Assembly (NCBI GenBank): GCA_001972305.1
Contig: BDDD01002674.1
Span: forward strand, 1 to 64,000
DNA: 64,000 nt
From: Cephalotus follicularis
Lineage: Eukaryota; Streptophyta; Magnoliopsida; Oxalidales; Cephalotaceae
Direction of reading: 5' to 3'
Part shown: piece after piece, positions 47,529 to 60,062 of the stretch
Position numbering within the stretch: position 1 is the stretch's first letter
Layout: each line of letters opens with the position of its first letter
Program-made: the position numbers and the translations under genes
The notes under the pieces: model-generated
Seen by the model: only the letters and a program-made list of their open reading frames with translations
Databases searched by the model: none
Told to the model about the DNA's origin: nothing

Positions 47529-49552
47529 GGAGGAGTGTTGAGTGGGTGAGAGATGAGGTGGAAAGAAATAAATGAGTAAAATAGGTTTAGGGACCCTATT
47601 TATATTATGTTCAATTAAAACCCTCATACAGTATAAAAAAGCAATAGACATGTCAGTAAACAATCACATAAACATTTCATATGGGTATTAAATACCCTAT
47701 ACCATGTAGTCCGTAAAATATGCTCGCTAGCATATTATCCGTATTATAATAAATATGGATGCTAAATACAATAAATAGGGCATTAGGGTTCGGCTCCTTA
47801 CATTAGATTTATAAATATAAATCATATGAAATAATAATTACTAAGAGTAGCTCCTCCACACATTAAAATAAAATTGTGAAAAGAAAAAATCAATGGAATC
47901 TGTTTGCAGGCCAGACGGTATCATAATTTTCTTCTTAGAAACATGGATTCACCCAAAGAAGACAGGTGTATTAGTAGAGTCCAAGCATAACTTCAATTAT
48001 TGACATGCTTGAAAGAATCAAAGAGAGTAATCACCATAAAAATGAATGAATACAATATTACAAATAATAGAATAACTCAAATGAAAAATCACGAGATAAC
48101 CACGACTCTTTATAATTAACCCTCAAATCTTCTGTTGTCTTGTCTGCAGCCTTTCGTAGGCCATTGGATCAAATTCTGCAGACAAGACAGCAGAAGATTT
48201 GATCCCTTATGATTAACTCCTAAGACCGATTAATATTTTTAGTGTTTGATACAAAAACGTATTCATTCATGTTACTATAACACAAACACAGTAGTAATTA
48301 TAAGTATACATGGTAATACTAGTTTAAAATAGACAATAAATTAAAGGATAAATAAAAAAAATCTCTTTGATCCAATGACCTGGACCTGTCTTGTCTGCGG
48401 TATTTGATTCCAAAGCAACAAGAGACTAAACACACGGACAATAGACTCATTTCCACATATTTTACACCAACGACCAACCTCACCACCATTCTTTTGGACC
48501 TAAATAATATACACAAAAATCCATTTAGTTTGCTTGATATATACATAGAGTCCTATGGTATATATTAAACCCATCCGGGCAAAAATAGGCTTTGCTGCAG
48601 ATTTTGGAATTTGTAGCTAAGTATGTTTTATCGGGGTGAGTGCGTGAAGGGATTCTTATGTTTTATCACCATCCTAAGGGCCTCAAAAACACAAAAAAGT
48701 TTCTACTAGATTGGTTTTGGCCTCCTTGCATCTCTCGGGTTGTGACAAAAAGTGGTCAAGCGTATCTTTTAGGGTCTTGATAATGTTTGCAAGACATAAT
48801 ATGGTATAATAAACCAAAAGTTAAAAAATAGTAATAAAATACAAAAGTATAGCACAAAAAAAGAAAAAAAGGTTTTGTATAAGAAAGTAAATAGAATATA
48901 AAAATGTAAGAGAGAAAAATCGATAGTTTTTCTTTGTTGTTATGTTTGAACTAGTTTTCTTTGTTATTATGATTGAACAAATCAAAAAGAGATGTGAGGA
49001 GCCTTCGATTTGTATGGAAACTAGAGATTGGGCTTCGATTTGGGTGGCCATCAAACCCATTCACATACCAATATAATACAAAACATAGAAAAAAAAAAGC
49101 AAAAAAATAAATATAAAAGGTTAAAAAATCTGTAATTTGTGTGCAAACCAAAGATTAGCTTGGGAATTTTTCAAAAGGGAGAAAGGGAAGTATAAAAGAG
49201 GAAGCTAAGAGAAAAAAATTTGGGGTTAAACTTTGTATGATATTTTTGTAAGAGGGTATCTTGGAAAAATAAATAAATTTAGCAGAAAACAATAACGGTG
49301 TCAACACAAAAAGGTCGTCAGAGAGTGTTTGTAATATTTGAAAATAGAGAACCCTAAGTCTTAGCGCATACTTCATTAGGGTTTTTGTTATTTTCCTAAA
49401 ATAAATTCAAAATTATATGAAGTTAGAGGTTGAGCTTTAAGGACTTTAGGGCACAAAAGCCCTGTTACACCCTTCGTAATAACCCAACTCACCTGGCTGT
49501 TTGACGTACTAGAAATGTAGAAGTAAATAAAACTCACACACATAAGTTTTAT
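47529..49552. other. Intergenic sequence with inverted repeats
   Basis: No gene is supported. It contains the hairpin at 48124 and, near 49335-49395, a phrase (AATATTTGAAAATAGAG... GGGTTTTTGTTATTTTCC) similar to one end of the MITE at 44787, perhaps a fragment of the same family. TGTTACACCCTTCG at 49463 could be an LTR start but has no partner. Confidence 0.45.
48124..48201. repeat. Near-perfect 26-bp-arm hairpin
   Basis: Left arm CAAATCTTCTG... to GTCTGCAG (48124-48149), 26-base loop, right arm CTGCAGAC... to AGATTTG (48176-48201). The arms pair at every position except one, which is a G-U wobble in one RNA strand. A third, diverged arm (CTGTCTTGTCTGCGGTATTT) lies at about 48388 and could pair with the right arm instead. 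Confidence 0.8.
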
Positions 49553-49767
49553 TTATAGGATAAGACCAACCCCTAACTCCTTACAATTAATCGATGTGAG
49601 ATTTAAGAACAAATCCTCCCTCAATTCAAATCCCTCAACATTAACAACTTCCAAGAACCTCACACGCTTTTTGATCTTCTTTTCCTTCGTGACATGAGAA
49701 ATGAGAACATCTTCATATCTTGACTTGCCAACCACTACAGTGCCATCTAGCAAATACATATGCTTCT
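49553..49767 (-). pseudogene. Old Copia pol fragment, distal part
   Basis: Minus-strand reading gives MYLLDGTVVVGKS, which matches the pre-integrase region of Copia polyproteins (usual form ...LYVLDGTVVVG...). It continues the fragment at 59861-60062. The two were one sequence before the younger Copia element inserted at 49768. Only a short, stop-limited stretch remains. Confidence 0.6.
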
Positions 49768-49911
49768 TGTAATCAGATAATAATCTCTTTTACATTGTAT
49801 TGAGATAATTCCACTATTTATATAGGTTAGTGTTAGGCCTTCACAGTAATATGAGCTTAACCTAACATTAGGCCAAAACTTGTAACTTAAAATAAATAAT
49901 TATAAATAACA
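49768..49911 (-). repeat. Copia 3' LTR
   Basis: On the minus strand it starts TGTTATTTATAATT and ends TGATTACA. It is preceded (minus strand) by the polypurine tract just after the pol stop codon at 49919-49921. Confidence 0.9.
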
Positions 49912-49918
49912 CTTCCCC

Positions 49919-50412
49919 TCAAGTTGAGGCATACATATCAAGCAGACCTAACTTATTACAAATATATGAAATACGAGCACTACGAAAAGGCTTTGTAAAA
50001 ATATCAGCTACCTGTTCTTCAGACCGTGTATGAAATAGCTGAATATCTCCACACTTCACTTTCTCACGAACAAAATGACAATCACTTCAATATGCTTTGT
50101 TCGTTCATGAAAGACAGGATTACTGGCAATATGCATAGCTGACTGGTTATCACAATGAATGATTGACGATCTTTGCATTGACAATCCAATTTCATCCAAG
50201 AACATTCGGATCCATTGTATTTCTCCTGAGACATTAGCCACTGCTCGATATTCTACTTCAGCACTAGAGCAGGAAACTATAGGTTGCTTCTTGCTCTTGC
50301 ATGACAGAAGATTTCCTTCAAGAAAGACACAGTAACTTGAAGTGGAACGACGATCAATAGGACATCCTGCCCAATCTACATCTGAGTATCCTACAACCTC
50401 CAATGCATATGG
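49919..50412 (-). pseudogene. Copia pol, RNase H part
   Basis: Contains VGYSDVDWAG, SSAEVEYRA and CDNQSA, the typical Copia RNase H motifs, then FHERTKHIEV. Immediately after, around 50080-50086, one base is missing, so the frame shifts. In the restored frame the usual ending (VADIFTKPF, LGLLDM) runs to a TGA at 49919-49921. The N-terminal side continues at 56202 across the inserted LTR D, where ISGYSDP precedes it. Confidence 0.85.
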
Positions 50413-52351
50413 TGTGACATCCATGTCCTAGTACGATCTGTGTCTGTGGAGCCTACGTGGTTTCTGTCTGTCTGTCTAGCTGTTAGTCTGTTTTTCTGAC
50501 TTTTGTTACATATGCATCATGACATTAATAAATTTTTAAGATTTTATTCTGATGGTTTTCTGCATAAGAAATTAATTTTCTTTTCTGTAAATTAAATGTC
50601 GTTTTACTAAAATGACTGCTGAATTCGGAAAATAAACCAAGTGATATGTCCTAAACATCCAATATCGGTTAAATTCTGGACATAAACTCAGCCTGTTATG
50701 GTTGAATATATATATATATATATATAATGGGAAAATGCCAGTTTTTATATCATTTTTGCCTTTCTCTCTTCCTCTCTCCCGTTCTCTCTCTTTCTACCCT
50801 CTCTGCCGCCGGTGTCATTGCCAAACTGATGTCGGTGAAGGTACCGGCATGACCGCCGTCACGTCCTGAGCACAATTGACCCCATCATCGCACCGGCAAA
50901 TGGCCACCGTGCGCGCCACAAGCTCTTCTCTCTCTGCCTCTATTTTGCGTCGATCCGCCATCTCTGGTGACCGTCACGGCAAGGCGAGCCTAGATTCGGC
51001 ATCCTGGCCTCACTGCGGTTCGAATGCGACCAGCCTCGGCTCGTGACGACACCGACAACGCAGATCGGCGGTGAAGGTAGCCATGGTCAACGCGCCCGTT
51101 CCCGCCAGATGCGGCGACGCCGTGACCAACGTGCCCCAAATCCGTCACCTCCGTCCTCCGGCGCACCAGACCAGACCTTTTTTGCTGTTTATCAGTGACC
51201 GCGCGTGGCTGACACACGCCGTCCAGCGGCGACGCGTGGGCCTACGCTCCGGTAGTCTCCGACAGCGCGTTCAGACTCGTCCAGCTTTCCGACTCCGTTT
51301 TCAACATGGAGGTAATCGGTTCCAGTTCCATTCTGAGATTCCTACTCTGTGCTCCATTCCGTCTGATTTCAGTAAACTCTGAACTCTGTTATGTTGATTT
51401 TATTTTCCGTTGAATTCTATAATTCTGTATCTGTTTCTGTTGTATAATGAACTTGAATTGCTTATCTGATCCAAAATTGGATAACCTAGACAACCACTTG
51501 GACTTGCTTTAATGATTTCGAAAGAGTTTTTAATAAAAGGTTTAAACGATGTTTTTAACTATTAGACTTCTGCTGCTGTTGACTGTTTTGATCGGTTATA
51601 GTTTTCTGACATCTGCACGCATTTCATTGCATAACGCATTTCACGTCTTAGTACGTGTTTGAGTTCTGATAGTCTGTTATCTATCTGTCTGTTTGTCTGT
51701 TGGCTAAGGATCTTGCCTTTGAGGTCGGCCATGGAGGCGACCAGTCGAGGGACTTACACGTCTGTTCTGTGAGTGTAACGCTTTTCTTTAACCTTTTTAC
51801 TTTGGAGTTCTTTTTATTGGTTTGAATGTTTGAAACGTTTTACTTATTGACTTCCGTATCTGAATGAATCTAGATCTGTTTCTGTTCTAAAATATGTGTA
51901 AGTTTTAAGGTCAAATACACTCTTTTAAATGTTTTAGAAACGCTCGCATGATGATGGTCATAGCATGACGATAGTTTTAGTATTATATCTGTATTTGAAA
52001 GAAAAATGATTTCTATATCTGTTTGAAATCTGTTTTAAGTCTGTTTTGATACGACAATAATTTCTGTATCTGTTTGAATCTATTTTAAATATGTTTTGAA
52101 GTATTGGTGAATTCTGTGTTTCTGAAATCTGTTTAAGTATGTTACGATGCACTGGTGATACTGGTATTGTATTAGTTACATTTCTGATGCCCTTGAGAGG
52201 CTTTGTCTACACGTGTATGACCTTCTGCTAATGCTTTGACACGACGGTGTCATCGCCACTATTTCTGCTGGACGTTCGGCCCGACATGGCCCGGACGTCA
52301 ACCTTACCTAGTGGACCCATTGCATCATCATATATTTATTCTGCTTAAATC

Positions 52352-55311
52352 TGTTACACACCCGTTCCCTATAATAACCGATATCCTACTGAGAATGGAT
52401 ATGACGTTCCACATGACAACTTCCTTTCGGAAGTCATCACATGGTTTATATAAAACTCACTTTAAACTTGGAAATCAAAAAGTTAAAACGTTTCCAAAAC
52501 TTTGAAAATTTTTCTAACTCTTAATTTTTTACGAAAATCGGGCATGTAGTATCTATTTATAGGACTATACCCCATGTAAAGAAAAACACAGTTTATATAC
52601 ACACTCCCGAAGGAGGAATCAACAGTTTTAAAATGGGCTCAGCTCTCAGCAAACCACAATTTTTAAAGCAGTAAACATAGGTTGGGCTCAGCCTCCACCA
52701 TTTTATCCAAACATGCAAAACAAATATGTAAGGCTCAGCCATTTAAAAACAAAACTATAAAATGAAATCATTTATATAAAACATAAGTAAATGCATAATT
52801 TAATTGCTGATGTAGTATGCTATGCATGTGTTGAGATCCTAGTAGCATGCCCTGCCCTCGTGGTCCATCATCTACTGAACAGATCTGACAATCGCTTACC
52901 ATCTTGTCTTTATCTGGGAGGGAAAGAAAAGAGAAGGGGGTTAGTCCAAATGACTAAGTGAGTAGAAACAAAATACATCTCCCGTATCTATATACTAAAT
53001 AAAAAGAGAAATAATACTACTCAAAGTAGAATACAATGTCAATCTACGGCAAGAAATGAAGTCACGAATCACAGAGGAAATCAAGATCCAAAGGATAATC
53101 AAAATCCACTGAAAATATCAAGGTCCATAATAAATCACGATCCATAAAGGACATCAAGCTCCCAAAGAGATATCGAGATCACAAAGGGATATCGAGGTTC
53201 CACAAAAGCTAACTCATAAAAAGGAATCAAGATAAGCAACTATAAGCGAAATCCGAGAAGGAAATCTCCATACTCAACAAATGGCTCCATAAAAGAATGC
53301 TCAAACTCATCAAATGGAATAACGTAAGAATCCAGGACACAATCTCAATGATCAAGTCAATACTCTACAATACGATGGTTTCACAATGAATTAACCAATG
53401 ACTCAACAAGAAAGTCCACTAGACAAATATCATAATCAAGGCAGAAATCAAATAAATGAGAGTCACAAAAATATCAAGTATCTGAATCTCAAAGCTAAAA
53501 GATACGATCATGACAATATCAATATCAAGAATATAATATGTGCCCAAAGAATCATAAACAACAAATATAAGGGGATGCTGGTACCAATCCTGTCACCGTC
53601 TCATATCCCCGCCAAATCACACGGCGTCATAACATAACCGCTGCAGCAATAATATAGGTCAATAGGCTACAGGATGTGATCATCATCCATCATACACCGG
53701 TGCAGAGTGCCTATGGTAAGCATAACATCCATACCTCGCACGAGGGGTCGTCATATACCGCACGGACCCTAGCCCTCGCCGAGGAAACCCGCACTCACAC
53801 TCAACCTCATCCGAGGGACCCGCGTGCAATATATATCAACAACCAAACACAGTCCAATAGGAGGGTAATGGAGCAGCTAAGGAAGGAGATGTTCTACTCA
53901 CAGTTTTACAGCATATCTATCACCGAATTACTGGAATTGTTTGTCCCAGACTAGCCCCTCAAGCTCTGGATTAGATATAGAATCTCCGTCTACAAAGCCA
54001 TTGAATTAATGTCTCATTAATACCACTTTCTATGCCTAATCATATAGGAAGCATACAATACATGTGTGAAATGTCATACGCCTCCACACGCCACTTTTAC
54101 TTGATTATTTAACTTTATAACTTATAATCCACCACATCAGTAACTTGTTAAACCATATTTACCATCTATGTCACTTATTCTTGCCGAAATGCATTATGCA
54201 AGAAAATGGTTGTATTAATCCATATGCCTTACACTCTTAAGTCTAACAATATTTTCCTGTTTCTCAATTGTTATAATACCGCAACAAACCTCTCTATTTC
54301 TTAGGAGGATTCCGACTTTTAACACCCGTGCAACTCTCATTTTTCACTAATTACTACCCATAATTAATCTACTACCCAATTCAATGCTTTCACCATTACA
54401 TATTATCATTCAAATTCACAATTACATTCAGTCTCTAACATCCTTAGACACCTTCAATTCTCTAGCTACACATGACCATGTCAACTAATTTAACAGGAAA
54501 CAGTAAGGAGAACTCACGAATTAGGTAGACAACTGCCCTGAAGAAACCATACATCGCCGAAAATCTGGCAGACTCCGACCAGGTTCTGGCAGCCTCCAAC
54601 TGCTACAATCAACGCATTTGTGCTCATGACTCGCCGTAACTCACCCCCAACAGCCATGCCACTGCTCAACCCGCGCCAAACTCGCTGGGTCAACTCAACT
54701 GTCCAACCAACGCCAAAACTGTCGGAAAACGCCCAAGCCGAGGTCAAAATAGGCAAAGCCAAGAAGATTAGCTCCCTATATGGCGACAAATGGCGGAGGA
54801 AACGCACGGCCAGTGGCCGTTCGGCGCAAAAGAGAAGAAAAAAAACAGAGGAAAATGGAGGAAGAAGGAGAAGAGGAGTACCTGGCAGTGGAGCTCGCCG
54901 TTTCTCCCTCTCCCCGATGCCTGCGCCTTCGTCTTCTCCGGTGCCAGTCCCCCTCTGTTTCTCTCCCGCTTTCTCTACTCTCTCTTCCTCTCTATCGGCC
55001 GGAGGCGCACGGGTTGCTGGTGAACGGCCGACATAGCGCCATGGCACTGCTTCCTCTCCCTCTCCTTCACGTTTTTCCTGGCGTCTCTCTCTCTCTCTCT
55101 CTCCCACCATCTCTCTCCGAACCTCTCTCTGTCTTCTTTCTTCATTTCGAGCGCTATGCGCACGAGCCCCTTGTTTAATTTTTATGTCTGGCGCGTCTAG
55201 CGCCTTCTAGACGCGCCAGGCACCGTTTTTTTTATAATAATAATTTAATATAATAATAGGCCGACGTAATTTAAACGCCACACAAACATAAATGTGACAC
55301 GGGGTGTCACA
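52352..55311 (+). mobile_element. Solo LTR E, relative of family 2, nested in D
   Basis: Starts TGTTACACACCCGTTCCC and ends GGGGTGTCACA. It shares with family 2 the phrases ATCGGGCATGTAGTAT, ACACTCCCGAAGGAGGA and GGGCTCAGC, in the orientation of copies A and B and opposite to D. No clean target duplication was found (flanks AAATC and ATTAT), so the exact borders may be off by a few bases. The 198-codon minus-strand frame at 54514-55110 is made largely of Arg/Glu-rich low-complexity sequence and overlaps equally long frames on the other strand. It is not called a gene. Confidence 0.65.
55188..55233 (+). repeat. GC-rich perfect hairpin followed by a T run
   Basis: CTGGCGCGTCTAG (55188-55200), 6-base loop, CTAGACGCGCCAG (55207-55219), then eight T (55226-55233). 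It lies about 80 bases before the end of LTR E. Confidence 0.8.
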
Positions 55312-56201
55312 ATTATGATATGTATATCTGAAATTTCTGATGATTTAAATCTGTTTAAAGGAAATGATCTGAATTTCTGCTGAATCTGTTAGAATTTATT
55401 TTATAATATGTTTATAATTCAGATTTTTAAGTTTTATATATTTCTGATTTTCATTCTGTTTCTGAAATTCAGTTTAAGTTTAATTTTACACTTTTGGTTG
55501 TAACATTTCTGCAAAGATACTTTTATATGCGAGCAAAACTCTGCAGAGTCTTTTTGTTTCATCTCACTAGTCCTGTGGACTAACCCACTCCTCTGTTTTC
55601 TGTTTTTAGTTTTGACAGTTTAGTCTGCTGAGCTCTGTCAGCTGGAGTCAGTCAGTCTACTAAGGCGAGACCATAAGGGCATGCCTACCAGAGTCAACAC
55701 TTGCATATCATCCACGACATTAGTATTTAAATTTCTGCGTTACTTATGTTTAATATAAATGTTTTGGTTTTGTTTAAAAAGGGCTGAGCCCTATTCAGAT
55801 TTTAAGTTTTGATAGTATGGTTGAGGCAAAACCCAACTCATACTTGTTTTCTGCTTTTAAATTGTGGTTTGCTGAGGGCTGAGCCCATTTTATAAACTGT
55901 TTCCTCCTTTAGGAGTGTGGCTGCTGAGGGCTGAGCCCATTTTATAAACTGTGTTTTTCTTTATAGGGGGCATAGTCCGATAAACGAATACTACATGCCC
56001 GATTTTCGTAAAATTTTAAGAGTTAGAATTATTTTCAAGTTTTTCAAAAAACTTTTCTGTTTTGAAGAAATTTTCTGTTTAAAAAAATGTATTTCTGAAT
56101 CTTTGTTCTCCTGAACCTACGAGATGAATCTCTTATGGGAGGCTTGGGCTCGTAGCGGACACGGAGGATCCCAGCGAGCTGAGTCTGGGCTTGTCAAATG
56201 G

Positions 56202-59200
56202 ATCAGAGTATCCAGATATATGAAGATACCCTCAATCTCAGAATACTAAACCTTGACCAGGAGCTCTTTTTAAATACTTAACGATTTGTAGAACTACCTG
56301 CCAATGAAGGGTACGAGGAGCACTCATGAACTGGCTAACCACACTAACAGCAAAAGAAATATCTGGACGAGTAATAGTGAGATAATTCAACTTGCCAACT
56401 AATCGTCGATATTTTTCAGGATCATGCAAAAGATCACCTTGTTCATTATCGAGTTTCACACGGGGATCCATAGGCTTATCAACAGGCTTACTATCACAAA
56501 GCCCTATATCTCCTAAGATATCAAGAGTATACTTTCTCTGTGAAAGAGCAATACCAACATCAGAATACGCCACCTCAATACCCAGAAAATACCGCAAGCG
56601 ACCCAAATCTTTAGTAAATACCGCAAGCGACCCAAATCTTTAGTACTAAACTCACATTGCAAAAACTTCTTGAGTCGTTATATGCCTCTAACATCACTTC
56701 CAGTAATAATAATATCATCCATGTAAACCAAGAGAATAATACATCCATATGAGGATGACATACTAAAAACTGAGTGATCAACACTGCACCATTTCATGCC
56801 AAACTTAAGCACATCATCACTAAATTTTTCAAACCAAGCACGGGGAGATTGTTTCAGACCATATAAAGCGTTCTGTAACCTGCAAACTTTCTCCCCCTGA
56901 GCAACAAACCCAGGTGGTTACTCCATATATACTTCTTCATGAAGATCACCATGAAGGAAGGCATTCTTCACGTCCAACTGATGTATATGCCAATGAAAAC
57001 GAGCTGCCAAGGATACAAGAATACGAATAGAATGAATCTTGGCCATCGGAGAGAACATCTCATCATAATCAACACCATATGTTTGAGTATATCTTTTGGC
57101 CACTAGACGAGCCTTCAACCTTTCTATTCTACCATTGAGATGATATTTAACCACAAAGACTCAACGACACCCAACCAATTGCTTGCCAGGTGGTAAGGAT
57201 ACAAGATCTCAAGTGTTATTAGCATGTAATGCAGTCATTTCATCCTACATGGCACGGGTCCAACCTGGATGAGCCAAAGCTTCCTGCACACTACTAGTCA
57301 CAGACACAGAAGAAACAGATGATACAAAAGCAGACATATCAGGTGAGAGGTTAGCATAAGACACAAAATGTGATAGAGGATACCGGGTTCCCTTTTTAGA
57401 ATGTGCACGATGAGCAACGAGTGACTCAGACACAGGTAGATCAGCAATGGGTGACCCAGACTCGGGTGGATCAATAATGGATAACTCAGAATTAGGTGGA
57501 TCAGAGATAGGCGTCAGTGTGGTGAGTCATACTGCTGTGGAGGATCAATTGATTGTGTAACAGATTGGTGTCTACGAGTATATACCTATATATGTTTTGG
57601 CTCTGACTGAGGAACAATGGATAGAGGAAGCTCAAAAATAGAAGATTCTGGCTGTGGAGCTGTGTTATAATAAGCTTGATCCTAAAAAAAATGTCACATC
57701 AACAGATACAGTTACACGATGTCAATTTAGACTATAACAAACATATCCCTTTTGAGTTTTTGAATAACCCACAAAAATATATTTTTCAGCTCTAGGAGAT
57801 AATTTGTCAACACCGGACGTCAATAAATGAACAAAACAAACGCATCCAAATACCCGAGACAAAATAGACCAAAGAGGCCAATCCGGGTGAAGAATACTAT
57901 AAGGCATAGCTCCATTCAATACAAATGATGGAAGACGATTTATAATATAATAGGAGGTCAGAAGTGCATATCCCCAAAAGGATTTAGGAATATTTGTGTG
58001 AAGAAGCAAAGAACGAGCAACATCTAATAAATGATGATTCTTACCTTCAGCCACCCCATTTTGTCGAGGAGAATAAGCACAAGAATTCTGGTGAAGTATG
58101 CCACGGGACTCGAGAAAAGGGATAAATTGATAAGTAGAGAAATATTCTCGTGCATTATCAGTAGGCAGACATTTAACATATACACCATATTGATTAATAA
58201 TTTCAGCATAAAAGATACAGAAAGATTGAAAAACTTCAGTACGATCTTTTATTAAATATAATCAAATTGTACGACTATAGTCGTCAATAAAAGTAACAAA
58301 GTACTTAACATCAAAAGAAAACTCATGACAAGGACCCCAAACATCTGAGTGGACTAACTCAAATGGTTGAGAAACACACCACACATCCCGATGAGGGAAA
58401 GACACGCGATGATGTTTACCTAATTGACATGTGACACAATTAAACTAAGACTCGACCACGATAAAGAAGTAAACTGACGAAGTATATCTACTGATGGATG
58501 ACCAAGAAGGCAATGTAGTTTGTAGGCATCATTTGTCTTGTGAACAGTAGCAACAGCAGCCACAATATCATGATCCAAAAAATAAAGTCTACCAGACTCA
58601 CGCCCACCACCGATCTGACGTCCAGTCTTCCGATCCTGAAAAACACAAGAAGTGGCAGAAAACCAAACAATACAATCAATGTCACGAGTAAGGCGACCAA
58701 TAGACAGCAAACTGTAAGGAAAGTTTGGAACATGATAAACGGAGGATAACGAGAGAGAAGGACTCAAGATGGTAGAACCTATACTAGCCACTTTGAACTT
58801 GGAACCATTAGCCAAGGTGACAGTGGCGAATGTGCTAGGGGTTGTATCAAAAAGAATATTTTTATCACCTGTCATATGGTTTGTACAACTGGAATCAATA
58901 ACCCAAGGTTGAGAAGTACTAGATAACAAACAGGTGGACTCAGACTGACCATGTTGTGCCAAAGTAGCTACAGAACCAGAAATACCATTTTTGTGTCGAG
59001 GATGGACCATCTCATCATACTCAGCATGAGTCAAGGTCAATGTCATCATACCTTGTCCAACAGATTCAGTAGATGAAGAATCAGGAGTTCAGTGACTACC
59101 AGTATCAAGTGAGGCATGCAAACTCCGTAACTCCAGATGAAGATCATAGCAATAATCTATAGTATGTCCAGCACGCTGACAATGAGTACAAAATCGTCCA

Positions 59201-59418
59201 GTTTTGGACCCACCTTGAGAATCACCCATTTTTCCTCCTCCACGAGGAGCACCTCTACCACCTCCACGGCCACGACCACGATCACGGTCATCAACACCCC
59301 AACTACCACGAGAGTTCTCACGACCACCACTACCACCCTGTGCTACCATAGCACTTTTCAGATATCCCAAATCATCACAAATGCACAAGATAGATCCGAT
59401 TGAGATTAAAAACACCAC
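56202..59418 (-). pseudogene. Copia gag-end/pol: zinc knuckle, protease, integrase, reverse transcriptase
   Basis: From high to low coordinates: a CCHC knuckle CTHCQRAGHTIDYC in a Gly/Arg-rich stretch (59089-59418), then a stop at 59089. The protease reads IDSSCTNHM (D near 58896) where the family has DSG, so the catalytic triplet is altered. The pre-integrase/integrase part has LLGHPS, CVTCQLGKHHR, LVHSDVWGP, a DNAREY form of the second acidic site and QNGVAE. Reverse transcriptase shows [12 protein letters not shown] and an intact YMDD box (about 56720). Breaks include a frameshift near 58440, a stop after VYME (about 56918), stops after GQGLVF, and a 29-bp tandem duplication at 56587-56644 that shifts the frame. 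Confidence 0.9.
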
Positions 59419-59710
59419 AACACATAATGAAACTACTCAACCTGATCGCAAAACGAACACAAATCACATTAAATCACTTCACAACATATAAGGCAATTAT
59501 TCTTTAAGAAAACAAATACGAAATACCTTAAACCGAACAAAAAAATAAATGACTTAGAATCTCAGATTTGCAGGTACTGTTCACGTAAACAGTGTTCGCG
59601 ATGAACAGTACGTGTGTGAATAGTATTCGTGATGAACAGTAACGTGTGAACAATAGTTTTTTTTCTTTTGACTGCCAGGGTTTCTTAACTAGGGTGTGTC
59701 TTTGATACCA

Positions 59711-59860
59711 TGTAATCATATAATAATCTCTTCTACATTGTATTGAGATAATTTCACTATTTATATAGGTTAGTGTTAGACATTCACAGTAATATGGGCT
59801 TAACCTAATATTAGGCCAAAACTTGTACTTGTAACTTAAAATAAATAATTATAAATAACA
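59711..59860 (-). repeat. Copia 5' LTR
   Basis: Same sequence as the 3' LTR apart from the differences counted in the element entry. The adjacent TGGTATCAAA (minus strand, 59701-59710) matches the primer-binding site for the 3' end of initiator methionine tRNA. Confidence 0.9.
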
Positions 59861-60062
59861 CTTCCAATTCTTCTTACTTTGCAAAATCAATTTTTGTTGC
59901 TTATATATCTTACACTAATCTCCTTGACCCTTGTAACTATACCCATGAGAAGCTAACTCTCCCAAAGAAATAATGTTAGCGATACACTTAATTAGGTACA
60001 TACCTCACATGATGAAGAGTTTTGACATCGTCAATATGAAGTTTGAAACGAACACTCCATAC
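59861..60062 (-). pseudogene. Old Copia pol fragment, proximal part
   Basis: Minus-strand reading gives RFKLHIDDVKTLHHVRYVPN and then, in another frame, NIISLGELASHGY, the typical stretch after the Copia protease. It is cut on one side by the Copia insertion and on the other by the CACTA end at 60063. Confidence 0.65.

Larger units (their letters stand above)
50413..56196 (-). mobile_element. Solo LTR, family 2 copy D, interrupted by E
   Basis: Plus-strand start TGTGACATCC and end GGCTTGTCA are the reverse of the family-2 termini. Flanks TATGG/AATGG form a 5-bp duplication with one mismatch, and removal restores a continuous RNase H reading (SDP then YALEVVGYSD) in the Copia element. Its own sequence is 50413-52351 and 55312-56196, about 2.82 kb, the same as copy B. 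The GC-rich frames at 50990-51382 are the patch shared by the family. Confidence 0.82.
49768..59860 (-). mobile_element. Copia (Ty1) retrotransposon, interrupted and inactive
   Basis: Two short LTRs (49768-49911, 144 bp; 59711-59860, 150 bp) bound it. I count seven substitutions and one 6-bp indel between them. Flanks CTTCT/CTTCC are a 5-bp duplication with one mismatch. On the minus strand the order is primer-binding site, zinc knuckle, protease, integrase, reverse transcriptase, RNase H, polypurine tract (TTGAGGGG), i.e. Copia order. Without the LTR inserted in RNase H (50413-56196) it is about 4.3 kb. The gag part before the zinc knuckle is almost absent, and pol has stops, frameshifts and a 29-bp duplication, so it cannot move on its own. 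Confidence 0.92.

Noticed and set aside
54514-55110. 198-codon minus-strand open frame, the longest unexplained one besides Copia
   Set aside because: It is low-complexity (Arg/Glu-rich from CT repeats), overlaps frames of 77-138 codons on the plus strand, and lies in the GC-rich part of LTR E.
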